Of a DNA stretch of 64,000 bases, positions 18,274 through 27,146 are shown in pieces. The notes under the pieces are model-generated. The model saw only the letters and a program-made list of their open reading frames with translations, searched no databases and had not been told where the DNA came from. Made by a program: the position numbers and the translations under genes. The stretch's first letter is position 1, and each line of letters begins with the position of its first letter. Source of the stretch: Pseudomonas lini (GTDB lineage: Bacteria > Pseudomonadota > Gammaproteobacteria > Pseudomonadales > Pseudomonadaceae); assembly GCF_030812475.1 (NCBI RefSeq), contig NZ_JAUSSR010000002.1, positions 124,001 through 188,000 of the forward strand. Reading direction: 5' to 3'.

Positions 18274-19311
18274 ATGAAAACCTTGTTTGCTGGTTCAGTC
18301 TTATCTGCGTTGTGTCTTTCGGTGGCCTGCGTGGCACCGGCGGTGGCGGATCAAATCACCTTCGTTTCCCAAGGCGGTGCTTATCAGGAAGCACAAACCA
18401 AAGCGATCCTGGACCCTGCCGCCAAGCGGTTGAATATCACCATCAAGCAAGACAGCGTTCCTGACGCATGGCCCATGGTCAAAGCCCAGGGTGAAACCGG
18501 AAAACCCATCTGGGACGTCATCGACACCCCTACATCGAATTGCCTGCGGGGCGGCCGTGAAGGGCTGATAGAGCCCCTGGACCTGAGCAAGATTCCCAAC
18601 GCGGAGAAAATGCCGGCGGCGTATCGAACCCCTTACTCGGTGGCCTACGAGTTCTACTCGTCGGTGTTGGCCTACAACACCAAAGCCCTGAAGAAAGTCC
18701 CGCAAAGCTGGGCCGACTTCTGGAACGTCAAGGACTTCCCGGGCACGCGAGCCTTGCGTAACGACCCCATGGGCACACTCGAAGCGGCGTTGCTCTCCGA
18801 TGGAGTGCCACGGGACAAGCTGTATCCGCTGGACGTCGACCGGGCGTATAAGCGACTCAAGCAGATCAAGCCGGACATCGCCGTGTGGTGGAGCTCCGGC
18901 GGGCAGTCGGCGCAGCTGCTCAGCGACGGCGAAGTGGACATGCTGATGATGTGGAACGGTCGCGTCGGCGCCGTGCACAAGGAGAAGCCGGAAATGGACT
19001 TCACCTACAACGACGGTCTGCTGCAGAACACCCAGTTGTGCATCCTGAAAAACGCGCCGAACTACGCGACCGCGGTCAAGTTCATCAATGAAGCGGTGTC
19101 ACCCGATTTGCAGGCCAACTTGCCGTTGTACATTGATTACGGCCCAGGCAACCCGGCCGCGTTCGACACCGGCAAGCTGACCGCGGAGCACGCCAGAAAA
19201 CTGCCAAGCTCGCCGGAGAATGCCGCGAAACAGGCGTTGTTATCGGAGGAGTGGTGGTCATCGCCGGCCGGTATCGCGGCCAAGGATAGATGGCTCCAGT
19301 TTGTTCAATAA
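18274..19311 (+). CDS. Polyamine-type ABC substrate-binding protein (solo)
   Basis: Periplasmic solute-binding protein of about 345 aa with a signal peptide ending near APAVA-DQITF. It belongs to the spermidine/putrescine PotD-like family (ITFVSQGGAYQEAQTKAILDPAAKRL). It is colinear with the binding protein at 33854-34906 over its whole length, sharing WADFW, DGVPRDKLYPLDVDRA and SGGQSAQL segments. No ATPase or permease lies next to it, so it probably shares the transporter encoded at 29.2-34 kb. The third ATG (18274) is chosen because AGGA lies 8 nt upstream. A 6-bp inverted repeat (GGACGT/ACGTCC, 18143-18160) lies upstream, and a terminator follows. Confidence 0.88.
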   Translation: MKTLFAGSVLSALCLSVACVAPAVADQITFVSQGGAYQEAQTKAILDPAAKRLNITIKQDSVPDAWPMVKAQGETGKPIWDVIDTPTSNCLRGGREGLIEPLDLSKIPNAEKMPAAYRTPYSVAYEFYSSVLAYNTKALKKVPQSWADFWNVKDFPGTRALRNDPMGTLEAALLSDGVPRDKLYPLDVDRAYKRLKQIKPDIAVWWSSGGQSAQLLSDGEVDMLMMWNGRVGAVHKEKPEMDFTYNDGLLQNTQLCILKNAPNYATAVKFINEAVSPDLQANLPLYIDYGPGNPAAFDTGKLTAEHARKLPSSPENAAKQALLSEEWWSSPAGIAAKDRWLQFVQ

Positions 19312-19320
19312 GGTGAGATC

Positions 19321-19350
19321 GTCTGGCCGAACGCCGGCCAGACATTTTTT
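19321..19350 (+). terminator. Intrinsic terminator after the solo binding protein
   Basis: GTCTGGCCG and CGGCCAGAC pair perfectly over 9 bp around a 5-nt loop and are followed by A and six Ts. It separates the binding-protein gene from the downstream GMC oxidoreductase gene, so the latter either depends on readthrough or has its own promoter. Confidence 0.9.
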
Positions 19351-19377
19351 CGGCGCTGACAGGTTCAAACCAACGGC

Positions 19378-21075
19378 ATGATCGACTATCTCATACTCGG
19401 CGGCGGGTCAGCCGGCTGTGTCCTGGCTGCGCGGCTCTCGGAAGACCCGGACAAACAGGTGTGCCTGGTTGAGGCCGGCCGCGATATTTCCCTGAAGACC
19501 ATGCCGCCCGAGATTCGTAGCCGCTACCCGGGGCGAGCCTACCTCGATGTCGGCAATATCTGGCAGCGTCTGACCGCCCTGATGAGCAGTCACTCCGCTG
19601 CCGAGCGGCGCTACGAACAGGCGCGCATTCTCGGCGGTGGCTCGGCGATCAATGCCTTGATGACCAATCGCGGCGCGCCCGCCGATTACGATGAATGGCA
19701 GCGGCTTGGCGCCGAAGGCTGGAACTGGCAGGCGTGCCTCCCGTACTTTCTCAAGCTCGAAACCGACAGTGATTTCTCGGGGCCGCTTCACGGCCACCAG
19801 GGCCCGGTGAGGATTCGCAGAACCCCGGAGACCTTCCTTTCACCCTTCGTCAAGGCGGTGATGTCCACGTTGGGCGAGCGAGGGTTTGCACGCAAGCCAG
19901 ATCAAAATGGCGCCTGGGAAAATGGGGTGTATGTCGGCGCGATCGGCGTCAGCGAACAAGGAGAGCGCATCCCCACCTCCGTCTGTTACCTGACCGATGA
20001 GGTTCGCCGCCGCAGCAACCTGACCCTGCGCACCCACTGCACGGTAGACCGTGTGCTGTTCGCCGCAGGTCGGGCAGTCGGTGCGCGGATCCTCGGGCAG
20101 GACGGCATTGCCGAAGAGCTGTACGCAGGCGAAGTGATCATTTGCGCCGGCGCGATTCACAGCCCGGCGGTCCTCATGCGCAGCGGCATCGGGCCTGCGC
20201 AAGAATTGGCCGCCCTGGGGATTGCAGTGGTCGCCGACCGTCCCGGTGTCGGGGGCAACCTGATGGAGCATCCGTCTATCGCGGTGTCCGCGTTTTTGAC
20301 CAAAGGCGGGCGCACGCCCTTTGCCGACGAGCATCACGAGCAGGCCATCGTGCGTTTTTCTTCGGGGCAACCCGGTACGGTGGAGAGCGACATGCACGGC
20401 GCCATTCTTTCGCGATCGGGGTGGCACTCCATGGGTTATCGCCTGGGCACTATTTTCTTCTGGGTCAACCAATCCTGCTCGCGGGGCCGGTTGCATCTGC
20501 GGTCTGTCGATCCGACGCAGGAACCTGAAGTCAATTTCAACATGCTCTCCGATCCACGGGATCTGGAGCGTTTGAAGCAGGCACTGCGCTTTGGCGCGGG
20601 CATTTTGTCCGCGCCGGGGCTGGTCACCCAATGCAGTGTGGTGTTCCCCTCCAGCTATTCGCCGCGAGTGGCCAGGATCGCGATGCCGGGAGTGGTCAAC
20701 GGGATGCTCCGCGGCGTGTTGAGCCTGTTGCTCGATATCGCCGGGCCGTTGCGTGGCTGGCTGATTCACCGGCTCGTTACCCAAGGCGTGACCCTGGAAA
20801 AGTTGCTGGCGGACGACGCGGCGCTGACCCGTTTTGTGCGCAGCAATGTCGGTGGCACCTGGCACCCTTCGGGTACCTGTCGCATGGGCTTGGTGGATGA
20901 CCGGCAAGCGGTCACTCTCGCGGATGGCCGGGTTATCGGCGTCGACAATCTTCGGGTGTGCGATGCGTCGTTGATGCCGTCGATTCCCTGCGCCAACACC
21001 AACGTTCCGACCATCATGATCGCCGAGCGTATCGCTGACCTGATCAAAGCCGGGGCACAAAAAAAGACCGCCTGA
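19378..21075 (+). CDS. GMC-family FAD alcohol dehydrogenase
   Basis: Glucose-methanol-choline oxidoreductase of 565 aa, probably oxidising a primary alcohol to an aldehyde. The FAD-binding YLILGGGSAGCVLAARLSED opens the protein; ARILGGGSAINALMTNRGAPADYDEW and GAIHSPAVLMRSGIGP are the two GMC signatures. The C-terminal GTWHPSGTCRMG contains the catalytic His, followed by LRVCDASLMPSIPCANTNVPTIMIAERIADLI. It converges on an aldehyde dehydrogenase gene, so the pair could take an alcohol to an acid. The substrate is unknown; the amine-catabolic neighbours suggest an amino alcohol or choline-like compound. Confidence 0.88.
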   Translation: MIDYLILGGGSAGCVLAARLSEDPDKQVCLVEAGRDISLKTMPPEIRSRYPGRAYLDVGNIWQRLTALMSSHSAAERRYEQARILGGGSAINALMTNRGAPADYDEWQRLGAEGWNWQACLPYFLKLETDSDFSGPLHGHQGPVRIRRTPETFLSPFVKAVMSTLGERGFARKPDQNGAWENGVYVGAIGVSEQGERIPTSVCYLTDEVRRRSNLTLRTHCTVDRVLFAAGRAVGARILGQDGIAEELYAGEVIICAGAIHSPAVLMRSGIGPAQELAALGIAVVADRPGVGGNLMEHPSIAVSAFLTKGGRTPFADEHHEQAIVRFSSGQPGTVESDMHGAILSRSGWHSMGYRLGTIFFWVNQSCSRGRLHLRSVDPTQEPEVNFNMLSDPRDLERLKQALRFGAGILSAPGLVTQCSVVFPSSYSPRVARIAMPGVVNGMLRGVLSLLLDIAGPLRGWLIHRLVTQGVTLEKLLADDAALTRFVRSNVGGTWHPSGTCRMGLVDDRQAVTLADGRVIGVDNLRVCDASLMPSIPCANTNVPTIMIAERIADLIKAGAQKKTA

Positions 21076-21088
21076 ACCGGCGGTCTTT
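21063..21088. terminator. Bidirectional terminator between convergent genes
   Basis: AAAGACCGCC and GGCGGTCTTT form a perfect 10-bp stem around TGAACC; the GMC stop codon is in the loop. A-rich on one side and T-rich on the other, it can stop transcription from both the GMC gene and the convergent aldehyde dehydrogenase gene. Confidence 0.85.
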
Positions 21089-21111
21089 GCATCGATCACC
21101 CGTGAACAAAA

Positions 21112-22539
21112 TCAGCGTTCATAACCCACGATACCTTTGGTTTCGAGGAATGCTTCCAGCCCCCAATCCGCATACTCACGGCCGTTGCCGGACTGTTTAT
21201 AGCCGCCGAACGGCGCGCCGGCATCCCAGTCCGGATAGTTGATGTAGACACTGCCGGCCCGCAGTTGAAAAGCAATTTGCCGGGCACGGTGCAGGTCCGC
21301 CGATTGCACGTACGCGGCCAGCCCAAACACGCTGTCATTGGCCATCGCGACGGCATGCTCTTCGCTGGTGTAGGGCTGAATGACCAGCACCGGTCCGAAG
21401 ATTTCCTCGCGGGCGATGGTCATCTGGCCCGTGACGCCGGCAAATATGGTGGGTTTTACGTAATAGCCACACGCCAGATGTTCAGGCCGGCCCAGGCCCC
21501 CGCACACCAGTTGCGCCCCTTCCTGGATGCCAATGCCGATCATGCGTTGTATGCCGTCAAACTGCCGCTGGCTGATGACCGGACCGAGGGACGACTGCGG
21601 CTCCGAAGGCGGGCCGACACGCTGGGCCTGGGCGGCGCGGCCGGCGATTTCGACGGCTTTTTCATGCAGCGCGGCGGGCACCAGCATCCGGGTGGGTGCA
21701 TTGCACGACTGCCCGCTGTTGTTGAAGCAAGCGTTTACCCCCGAGGTTACCGCGGCTTCCAGATCGACATCGTCGAGCAGGATGTTCGCCGATTTTCCGC
21801 CGAGCTCCTGGTGAACACGTTTGACCGTCGGCGCCGCCAGGCGCGCAACCTCTATGCCGGCACGAGTGGAACCGGTGAACGAAACCATATCGACATCGGG
21901 ATGGCTCGCCAGGGCCGCGCCGACGGTAGGCCCGTCGCCATTGATCAGGTTGAATACCCCGGGAGGTACGCCGGCGCTGTGCAGGACCTCGGCAAAAATA
22001 ATCGCATTCAACGGCGCGATTTCACTGGGTTTGAGCACCATGGTGCAGCCGGCCGCCAAGGCGGGGGCCACTTTGCAGACGATCTGGTTGATGGGCCAGT
22101 TCCATGGAGTAATGAGTGCAACGATGCCCACCGGCTCCAGGTTGATCAGGGTTTTGCCGCGAGCCTTCTGAAAGGCGAAGGTGTCCAGGGTGCTGATCAG
22201 CTGTTGCAAATGCCGTTTGCCGATGCCCGCCTGCCATTGATGGGAGAGCTCGCGGGGCGCGCCGACCTCTTGGATGATCATGTCGGCAATGTCGTCGTAG
22301 CGCTGCAGATAATTTTCGAGCACCGCGCGCAACAGTTCCTTGCGCTCGGCGGTTGAGGTGTTCGAAAAGGCCGGGAAGGCCTTTTTGGCTGCGAGCACCG
22401 CCGAGTCGACGTCCGCCTGGTTGCCCATGGCGATCTGGCTGAAAGGCTGCTCGGTCGCCGGGTTCACCACCGGCAGGCGTGTCGTGCCGCAGGGTTCCAC
22501 CCAGCGGCCATCGATGTAGAACTTCAGGGCATGTTCCAT
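21112..22539 (-). CDS. NAD(P)-dependent aldehyde dehydrogenase
   Basis: Aldehyde dehydrogenase superfamily enzyme of 475 aa. It carries the cofactor-site PWNWPINQIVCKVAPALAAGCTMVLKPSE, the FTGSTRAGIEVARLAAPTVKRVHQELGGKSAN motif with the general-base Glu, and the catalytic Cys in NNSGQSCNAPTRM. The start MEHALKFYIDGRW (ATG at 22539) fits the family, although no clear ribosome site precedes it. It is divergent from a LysR gene at 22702 and convergent with the GMC dehydrogenase gene. It likely oxidises the aldehyde made by a neighbouring oxidase; the substrate is not defined. Confidence 0.9.
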   Translation of the reverse strand: MEHALKFYIDGRWVEPCGTTRLPVVNPATEQPFSQIAMGNQADVDSAVLAAKKAFPAFSNTSTAERKELLRAVLENYLQRYDDIADMIIQEVGAPRELSHQWQAGIGKRHLQQLISTLDTFAFQKARGKTLINLEPVGIVALITPWNWPINQIVCKVAPALAAGCTMVLKPSEIAPLNAIIFAEVLHSAGVPPGVFNLINGDGPTVGAALASHPDVDMVSFTGSTRAGIEVARLAAPTVKRVHQELGGKSANILLDDVDLEAAVTSGVNACFNNSGQSCNAPTRMLVPAALHEKAVEIAGRAAQAQRVGPPSEPQSSLGPVISQRQFDGIQRMIGIGIQEGAQLVCGGLGRPEHLACGYYVKPTIFAGVTGQMTIAREEIFGPVLVIQPYTSEEHAVAMANDSVFGLAAYVQSADLHRARQIAFQLRAGSVYINYPDWDAGAPFGGYKQSGNGREYADWGLEAFLETKGIVGYER

Positions 22540-22701
22540 ATAAGGAAGAGTCTCTTGGCTGGGTGAGGGAGGGTGATCCGTACGGAACGTGCAGAAGAAC
22601 ACTGGCCCTCGGATCGGATATTGATTGTCGCTCGCAAGAATAAACAACGCCTGGAGTATTCGACAATTTACTAATAGTTGTGCCAGGCATAATATCAAGT
22701 C

Positions 22702-23661
22702 ATGTCAAACCTGCGCCGAAAACTCCCCAGTTCCAGTTCATTGTTCGTCTTCGAAGCGGCGGCGCGATGCGGCAGTTTCACCCGTGCGGCGGACGAGCTG
22801 TGTGTCAGTCAACCGGCAGTCAGCCGGATGTTGGCGCGCATGGAGGAACACCTGGGTGTGCAGCTGTTCGAGCGGGTACGAGGTGGGGCCAGGCTGACCG
22901 AAAGTGGCAGCTACCTGTATCGCCGGGTTCAGGAAGGCTTCAGCACCATCGAGTCGGCGATCAGCGAGATCGAGTCGCGCGCCACCGGCATGGAAACCGT
23001 TACCCTGTCGGTGTCTACCGCGTTCACCACGCATTGGCTGATGCCGCGCATGAGCCGGTTCAACCTGCGCTTTCCGAATGTCGACATGCGCTATCAGCTG
23101 ATGTCCGGGAAAATTGGCGGGCCGCTGGTGGATGTTGACCTGGGCATGCGTTACCTCGATGAAAACAGCATCAGGGGCGACGACAGGCTGGTGATCCCCG
23201 AGATCCTGATTCCCGTGTGCAACCGGCAGTACTTCACGGATGTGCTGCACAGTGCAGATCCGGCCCAGGTGCAGACGCTTATCAGCATGGACAATCAGGA
23301 GCGAAACTGGACAGCGCATTTCGACGCCCTCGGGCAGCACCTTGGACGCGCCGACAATGCGCTGGTGTTCTCCGACTACGCCGTGGTGGTCCAGGCTGCA
23401 TTGCTCGGTCAGGGCATGGCGCTGGGCTGGATGAATGTGGTCTCGCACTGCCTGGCAAAAGGCCAATTGCTGGCCGCTGTCGATCAGCTTCGAGTCACTT
23501 CCCGTCGCTGTTGCCTGATCTTTGCCAACAACCGTCCCATGCGGCCTGTGGTGGAAAATGTGCGCGACTGGATCATCGAAGAAATGCGCGCTGACATCGC
23601 GCAGATCGACACGGCCTGTCCCCAGCTCGGGTTGGCTGCAATCGTCGGTGGCCTGGATTGA
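22702..23661 (+). CDS. LysR regulator, GcvA-like
   Basis: LysR-type transcription factor of 319 aa with the N-terminal helix-turn-helix RCGSFTRAADELCVSQPAVSRMLARMEEHLGVQLFERVRGGARLTESG (about 20-70) and an effector domain. It is divergent from the aldehyde dehydrogenase gene across 162 bp, where ACAA-N11-TTGT (22663-22681) fits a loose LysR dyad. It probably controls the aldehyde dehydrogenase and possibly other genes of the amine locus. The inducer is unknown. Confidence 0.9.
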   Translation: MSNLRRKLPSSSSLFVFEAAARCGSFTRAADELCVSQPAVSRMLARMEEHLGVQLFERVRGGARLTESGSYLYRRVQEGFSTIESAISEIESRATGMETVTLSVSTAFTTHWLMPRMSRFNLRFPNVDMRYQLMSGKIGGPLVDVDLGMRYLDENSIRGDDRLVIPEILIPVCNRQYFTDVLHSADPAQVQTLISMDNQERNWTAHFDALGQHLGRADNALVFSDYAVVVQAALLGQGMALGWMNVVSHCLAKGQLLAAVDQLRVTSRRCCLIFANNRPMRPVVENVRDWIIEEMRADIAQIDTACPQLGLAAIVGGLD

Positions 23662-23804
23662 GCACAGGTGCATTGGCCTGCTGGAAAAAACGGTAGGTTA
23701 TGCGCCGGCGGAAGGCAAAAACGGAACATTTCGCGAGAGGCTGCGGAAGATAATCAATCGTCTCAGATTGCTTCATCCTCATGACCTGATTTGCGGAGCG
23801 CCCT

Positions 23805-24509
23805 ATGTCTTTCAAGCAACTCAAAGCCCTGACTTTCGATGTGGTCGGTACCCTGATCGATTTTGAAGCGGGCATTCTTGCCCACGTTCGCGAAGTCGCG
23901 GGCGACGCCGCAACAGCCTGCAGCGATGACGATATCCTCAAGGCCTATCGGGAAGCGCGCTCGGCTTCCGACTCCGGCTGGTGGCCGGACGATCTGGAGC
24001 GTTGCTATCACCTCATCGCCGCCAAGCTCGGGCTGCCGGACAACGAAGAATATGCCAAGGGCCTTAGCCTGGCCGTGAAGAACTTTCCGGCGTTCCCCGA
24101 TTCGGTGGAAGCCCTCAAGCGCCTGCGCAAACACTTCAAACTGGTCGCGACCACCAATTCGCGCATATGGGCCCTGGACCACATGGCCAAGACCCTGGAC
24201 GAGCCGTTCGACGTGAAGGTCAGCGTCGACGATGTGCGCTTCGAAAAACCCGACCCGCAGTTCTTTGCTTACACCCGTGGGGTGCTGGCTACTCAAGGCA
24301 TCCTGTTCGAAGACATCCTGCATGTTGCGCAAAGCCAGTATCACGACATCGGTGTCGCGGTGCGCCTGGGGTATCAGGTGTGCTGGATCGAACGTCGTCA
24401 TGCCCAGAAAGGCAGCGGCGGCACACTGGAATCCGAACGCACCGAACCGCATTACCACTTCACCTCGCTGGCGCAACTGGCCGACGCCGTAGAGAAAGAA
24501 TTGGGCTGA
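23805..24509 (+). CDS. HAD hydrolase, haloacid-dehalogenase type II-like
   Basis: HAD-superfamily hydrolase of 234 aa. Motif I is FDVVGTLID, with the nucleophilic Asp and, as in L-2-haloacid dehalogenases (D-x-Y-G-T), no second motif-I Asp. Motif II is TTNSR, motif III the Lys in RFEKPDPQFF, and motif IV HVAQSQYHDI. GGAGCGCCCT precedes the ATG. It starts a plus-strand set with the FAD amine oxidase and cupin genes. A paralogue lacking the motif-I Asp is encoded at 27147-27833. True activity (dehalogenase or phosphatase-like) is not known. Confidence 0.85.
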   Translation: MSFKQLKALTFDVVGTLIDFEAGILAHVREVAGDAATACSDDDILKAYREARSASDSGWWPDDLERCYHLIAAKLGLPDNEEYAKGLSLAVKNFPAFPDSVEALKRLRKHFKLVATTNSRIWALDHMAKTLDEPFDVKVSVDDVRFEKPDPQFFAYTRGVLATQGILFEDILHVAQSQYHDIGVAVRLGYQVCWIERRHAQKGSGGTLESERTEPHYHFTSLAQLADAVEKELG

Positions 24510-24515
24510 GTACCA

Positions 24516-24543
24516 TGGCGCTGCGGCCGGGCCGCCAGCGCCA
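24516..24543. other. Strong GC hairpin inside the HAD-oxidase transcript
   Basis: TGGCGCTG (24516-24523) pairs with CAGCGCCA (24536-24543), and inner CGGC/GCCG extends the stem. No T-run follows, so it is more likely an mRNA-stability or processing hairpin, or a weak terminator, between the HAD and the oxidase genes. Confidence 0.45.
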
Positions 24544-24570
24544 CTTCATTATTCCGTCGGGATGCTGGCA

Positions 24571-25854
24571 ATGACTCCTCAGACCTTGTGGGCGGCAACG
24601 GCCGAACCTGCACCGGCTTTGCAATCGCTGACAGGCGATCGGCAGTGCGATGTGGCGATTATCGGTGGCGGCTATACCGGCCTTTCGGCCGCGCATCATA
24701 TTGCGTTGAGCGGGCGCGAGCCGTTGATCCTGGAGGCCAACACCCTGGCCTGGGGCGCCAGCGGGCGCAACGGCGGGGTGGTGTCGCCCAAGTTTCGAGT
24801 CGGCTTCCCGACGCTCATGGCGCGGTTTGGTCGTGACACCGCCCTGCAGATGTATCGCACCGGTTATCAGGCAGTCGACAGCCTGGTGGAAATGATCGAG
24901 ACCCTCGGTCTGACCGAAGCCCGCCTGCACATGGGCGGGCACATCGCAGCGGCGCATAATCCGCACGCACTGCTCGGGCTGCAAGCCACGGCGAACTGGA
25001 TCGAGCGGGAAACCGGCGGCCGTTCTTCGGTGATGATCAGCGCTGCCGAAGTGGCCGAGTTGACCGGTTCCAAGATCTTCGCCGGTGGCCTGCTGACGCC
25101 CAAGGCGGGGGGGATCCATCCGCTCAATTATGCCCGGGGCATCGCCCGCAGCCTTAATGATCGCGGGGTTAAAATGTTCATCAACAGCCCGGCCGAGCGG
25201 GTGAGCCGGGAAGGCGAGCGGGTCGTCGTGCAGACGCCCCAGGGTAAGGTCAGTGCCAAACAGGTGATCTACGCCACCAACGGCTATTCCGACCTGACCC
25301 AGGCTACCGATACCCTGCATCGGCGCCTGATCCCGTTTCGCAGCGCCATCATTGCCACCGAACCGTTACCGGCAGCCATCCTTGCGGGACTGCTGCCCGG
25401 TGGGCAGGTCTGCGGCGACACCAAGCGCATGCTGCGCTGGTTCCGGGTGGTGGGAGACCGGCTGATTTTCGGCGGCCGCGGGGCCTTCGGCAAGGATGAC
25501 TCGGAGGCGGCTTTTCGCGCGCTGCAGCGCAGCATGGGCGTAGTGTTCCCGGTCCTGCGCGACCAGCCGATCGCCTTTCGCTGGTCGGGTCTGGTGGCCA
25601 TGACCCTCGATTACCTGCCCCACGCCGGACAACTCGATGACCAGCGCTTCTATGCCATCGGCTATAACGGAGGAGGTGTGGCGATGTCGACTTACATGGG
25701 CGCGCAACTGGCGGCGATGACTGCCGGCAAGCACGTCGAACTCGGCCTGTTGAGCGCCGAGCATTTCAACCCCATTCCATTGCACGCCTTCCGTGCGCCA
25801 GGCGTGCGTCTGGCGGCGGGCTGGCAGCAGTTTCTGGATATTATTGGCCGATGA
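24571..25854 (+). CDS. FAD-dependent amine oxidase (DAO/PuuB type)
   Basis: D-amino-acid-oxidase-fold flavoprotein of about 427 aa resembling gamma-glutamylputrescine oxidase. It has the FAD motif CDVAIIGGGYTGLSAAHH, the downstream AWGASGRNGGVVSPKF signature, an internal GGIHPLNYARGIA segment and the C-terminal FYAIGYNGGGVAMSTYMG flavin-contact region. It would oxidise an amine C-N bond, giving an aldehyde plus ammonia or an amine and peroxide. The second ATG (24571) is preferred because GGGA lies 8 nt upstream. Its stop overlaps the cupin start (ATGA), so the two are translationally coupled. It fits the nearby GABA and polyamine genes. Confidence 0.87.
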   Translation: MTPQTLWAATAEPAPALQSLTGDRQCDVAIIGGGYTGLSAAHHIALSGREPLILEANTLAWGASGRNGGVVSPKFRVGFPTLMARFGRDTALQMYRTGYQAVDSLVEMIETLGLTEARLHMGGHIAAAHNPHALLGLQATANWIERETGGRSSVMISAAEVAELTGSKIFAGGLLTPKAGGIHPLNYARGIARSLNDRGVKMFINSPAERVSREGERVVVQTPQGKVSAKQVIYATNGYSDLTQATDTLHRRLIPFRSAIIATEPLPAAILAGLLPGGQVCGDTKRMLRWFRVVGDRLIFGGRGAFGKDDSEAAFRALQRSMGVVFPVLRDQPIAFRWSGLVAMTLDYLPHAGQLDDQRFYAIGYNGGGVAMSTYMGAQLAAMTAGKHVELGLLSAEHFNPIPLHAFRAPGVRLAAGWQQFLDIIGR

Positions 25855-26582
25855 GCCGTGAGTCTGAATCCATGCCTCTCATGCTGCATTACTCACAACC
25901 ACTGGCTGATCGACACCTGCCGCTTGCGGCTTTTGCCTTGCCCGATGATCCTTTGGCGGCCGGCAGGCGCGTGCATGTGCAGGATGCCGTTCAGGGCTAC
26001 GCCGTGGGCGAAAGCCAGAGCACCGGCGCCAATCTGCTGATCGAGGATTTCCCCTGGGTCGAACTCGGTATTGTCGAGGCCGGTGTGCTGACGTTGGAGG
26101 GGCAGGACTTCAGTCTGACACTGGAGGCGGGGGACTGCTTCGTAGTGCCGCGGGGGATTGCCCTGCGCTGGCGTCATCAGGGCGAACTACGCCGGCTGTT
26201 CATGGCCTTTCCCGGCTTGTCTGGCAGTGCCGACATGCCAGCGCGACCGCTGAAGATCGACCTGAACCTGCCGTTGCAACCGTGTGATCCACCTGCGGCC
26301 CAAGTACTGCTCACCCCGACACCGAAGGCCTGGAGCCAGACGCTGTTCTCCAGCGCCAATCTGCGCATCGGCCTGTGGGAGTGCGAAGCCTATGAGCGCA
26401 AACGGGTCGAACCCGCCTATTGCGAGTTGATGCATATCATCGAAGGGATGGTGACGCTGACGCCCGAGCAGGGTGCGCCCTGTACTGTCCGCGCCGGCGA
26501 GACGGTCGTGGTACCCGCCGGAGCCAGCAACGCCTGGATCAGCGGAAAAAAAGTCCGGAAAGTGTTCTGCATACTGTCCTGA
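25851..26582 (+). CDS. Double-cupin domain protein
   Basis: Predicted cytoplasmic protein of 243 aa with two cupin-like halves. In the N-terminal half (about 60-110) GVLTLEGQDFSLTLEAGDCFVVPRGIALRWRHQGE is seen, and in the C-terminal half (about 190-240) IEGMVTLTPEQGAPCTVRAGETVVVPAGASNAW. The metal-binding His/Glu set is poorly conserved, so it may bind a ligand rather than catalyse. The ATG overlaps the stop of the FAD oxidase gene, suggesting a linked function. Possible EutQ/ethanolamine-type or regulatory cupin; not decided. Confidence 0.8.
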   Translation: MSRESESMPLMLHYSQPLADRHLPLAAFALPDDPLAAGRRVHVQDAVQGYAVGESQSTGANLLIEDFPWVELGIVEAGVLTLEGQDFSLTLEAGDCFVVPRGIALRWRHQGELRRLFMAFPGLSGSADMPARPLKIDLNLPLQPCDPPAAQVLLTPTPKAWSQTLFSSANLRIGLWECEAYERKRVEPAYCELMHIIEGMVTLTPEQGAPCTVRAGETVVVPAGASNAWISGKKVRKVFCILS

Positions 26583-26591
26583 GCCCCGGAT

Positions 26592-26616
26592 ATACAGGGC
26601 CGCCCGGCCCCTGTAT
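26592..26616. terminator. Hairpin between convergent cupin and Lrp genes
   Basis: ATACAGGG (26592-26599) and CCCTGTAT (26609-26616) pair around a GC-rich 9-nt loop, exactly between the two convergent genes. No long T-run is present, so it is a weaker terminator candidate. Confidence 0.5.
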
Positions 26617-27107
26617 CACACCGATCGAAGCAGGCTGCGCAACGGCACGGTGCTCTTGATCACCGGCGACTTGATCACGATGTAGCTGAAATATTTATCA
26701 ATGCCGATGTTCTTGTCCAGGATCGATTCCATCAGTTCCTGATAGTGCTGGATGCTGCTGGTATGGAAACGCACCAGATAGTCGTAACCGCCGCTGATCA
26801 GGTGACACTCCAGCACTTCATCGATATTGCGAATGCTTGACTCGAACTTCACGAAGTCCGAACGCTTGTGATCCGAGAGCGTGACTTCGGTGAAGACGGT
26901 CACGGAGTTGGCGAACTTGGCCAGGTTGACATGGGCTTCATAGCCGCTGATGTAACCGGCCGACTCCAGGCGCTTGACGCGTTGCAGGCACGGACTGGGC
27001 GAGAGCCCGACGGCTTCGGCAAGACTGACGTTGGTCATGCGTCCGTCTTTTTGCAGCTGGACCAGGATATTGATGTCGATACGATCGAGCTTCGTTGCAG
27101 CGTCCAA
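26616..27107 (-). CDS. Lrp/AsnC-family regulator
   Basis: Leucine-responsive-type transcription factor of 163 aa. The N-terminal helix-turn-helix (MDAATKLDRIDINILVQLQKDGRMTNVSLAEAVGLSPSPCLQRVKRLESAGYI) is followed by the ligand-binding RAM domain (about 70-150; ECHLISGGYDYLVRFHTSSIQHYQELM). It is the last gene of the minus-strand amine/GABA series, 39 bp after the HAD-like gene, so it probably senses an amino acid of that pathway and controls the operon. Confidence 0.9.
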   Translation of the reverse strand: MDAATKLDRIDINILVQLQKDGRMTNVSLAEAVGLSPSPCLQRVKRLESAGYISGYEAHVNLAKFANSVTVFTEVTLSDHKRSDFVKFESSIRNIDEVLECHLISGGYDYLVRFHTSSIQHYQELMESILDKNIGIDKYFSYIVIKSPVIKSTVPLRSLLRSV

Positions 27108-27146
27108 TGTTCTGTCCTCGCAAAGTCTAATACTCGGTGGCTGTCG

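Noticed and set aside
23805..24509. Missing second motif-I Asp in the HAD enzyme as a sign of inactivity
   Set aside because: Type II haloacid dehalogenases normally have only the nucleophile Asp in this motif, so the sequence is compatible with activity.
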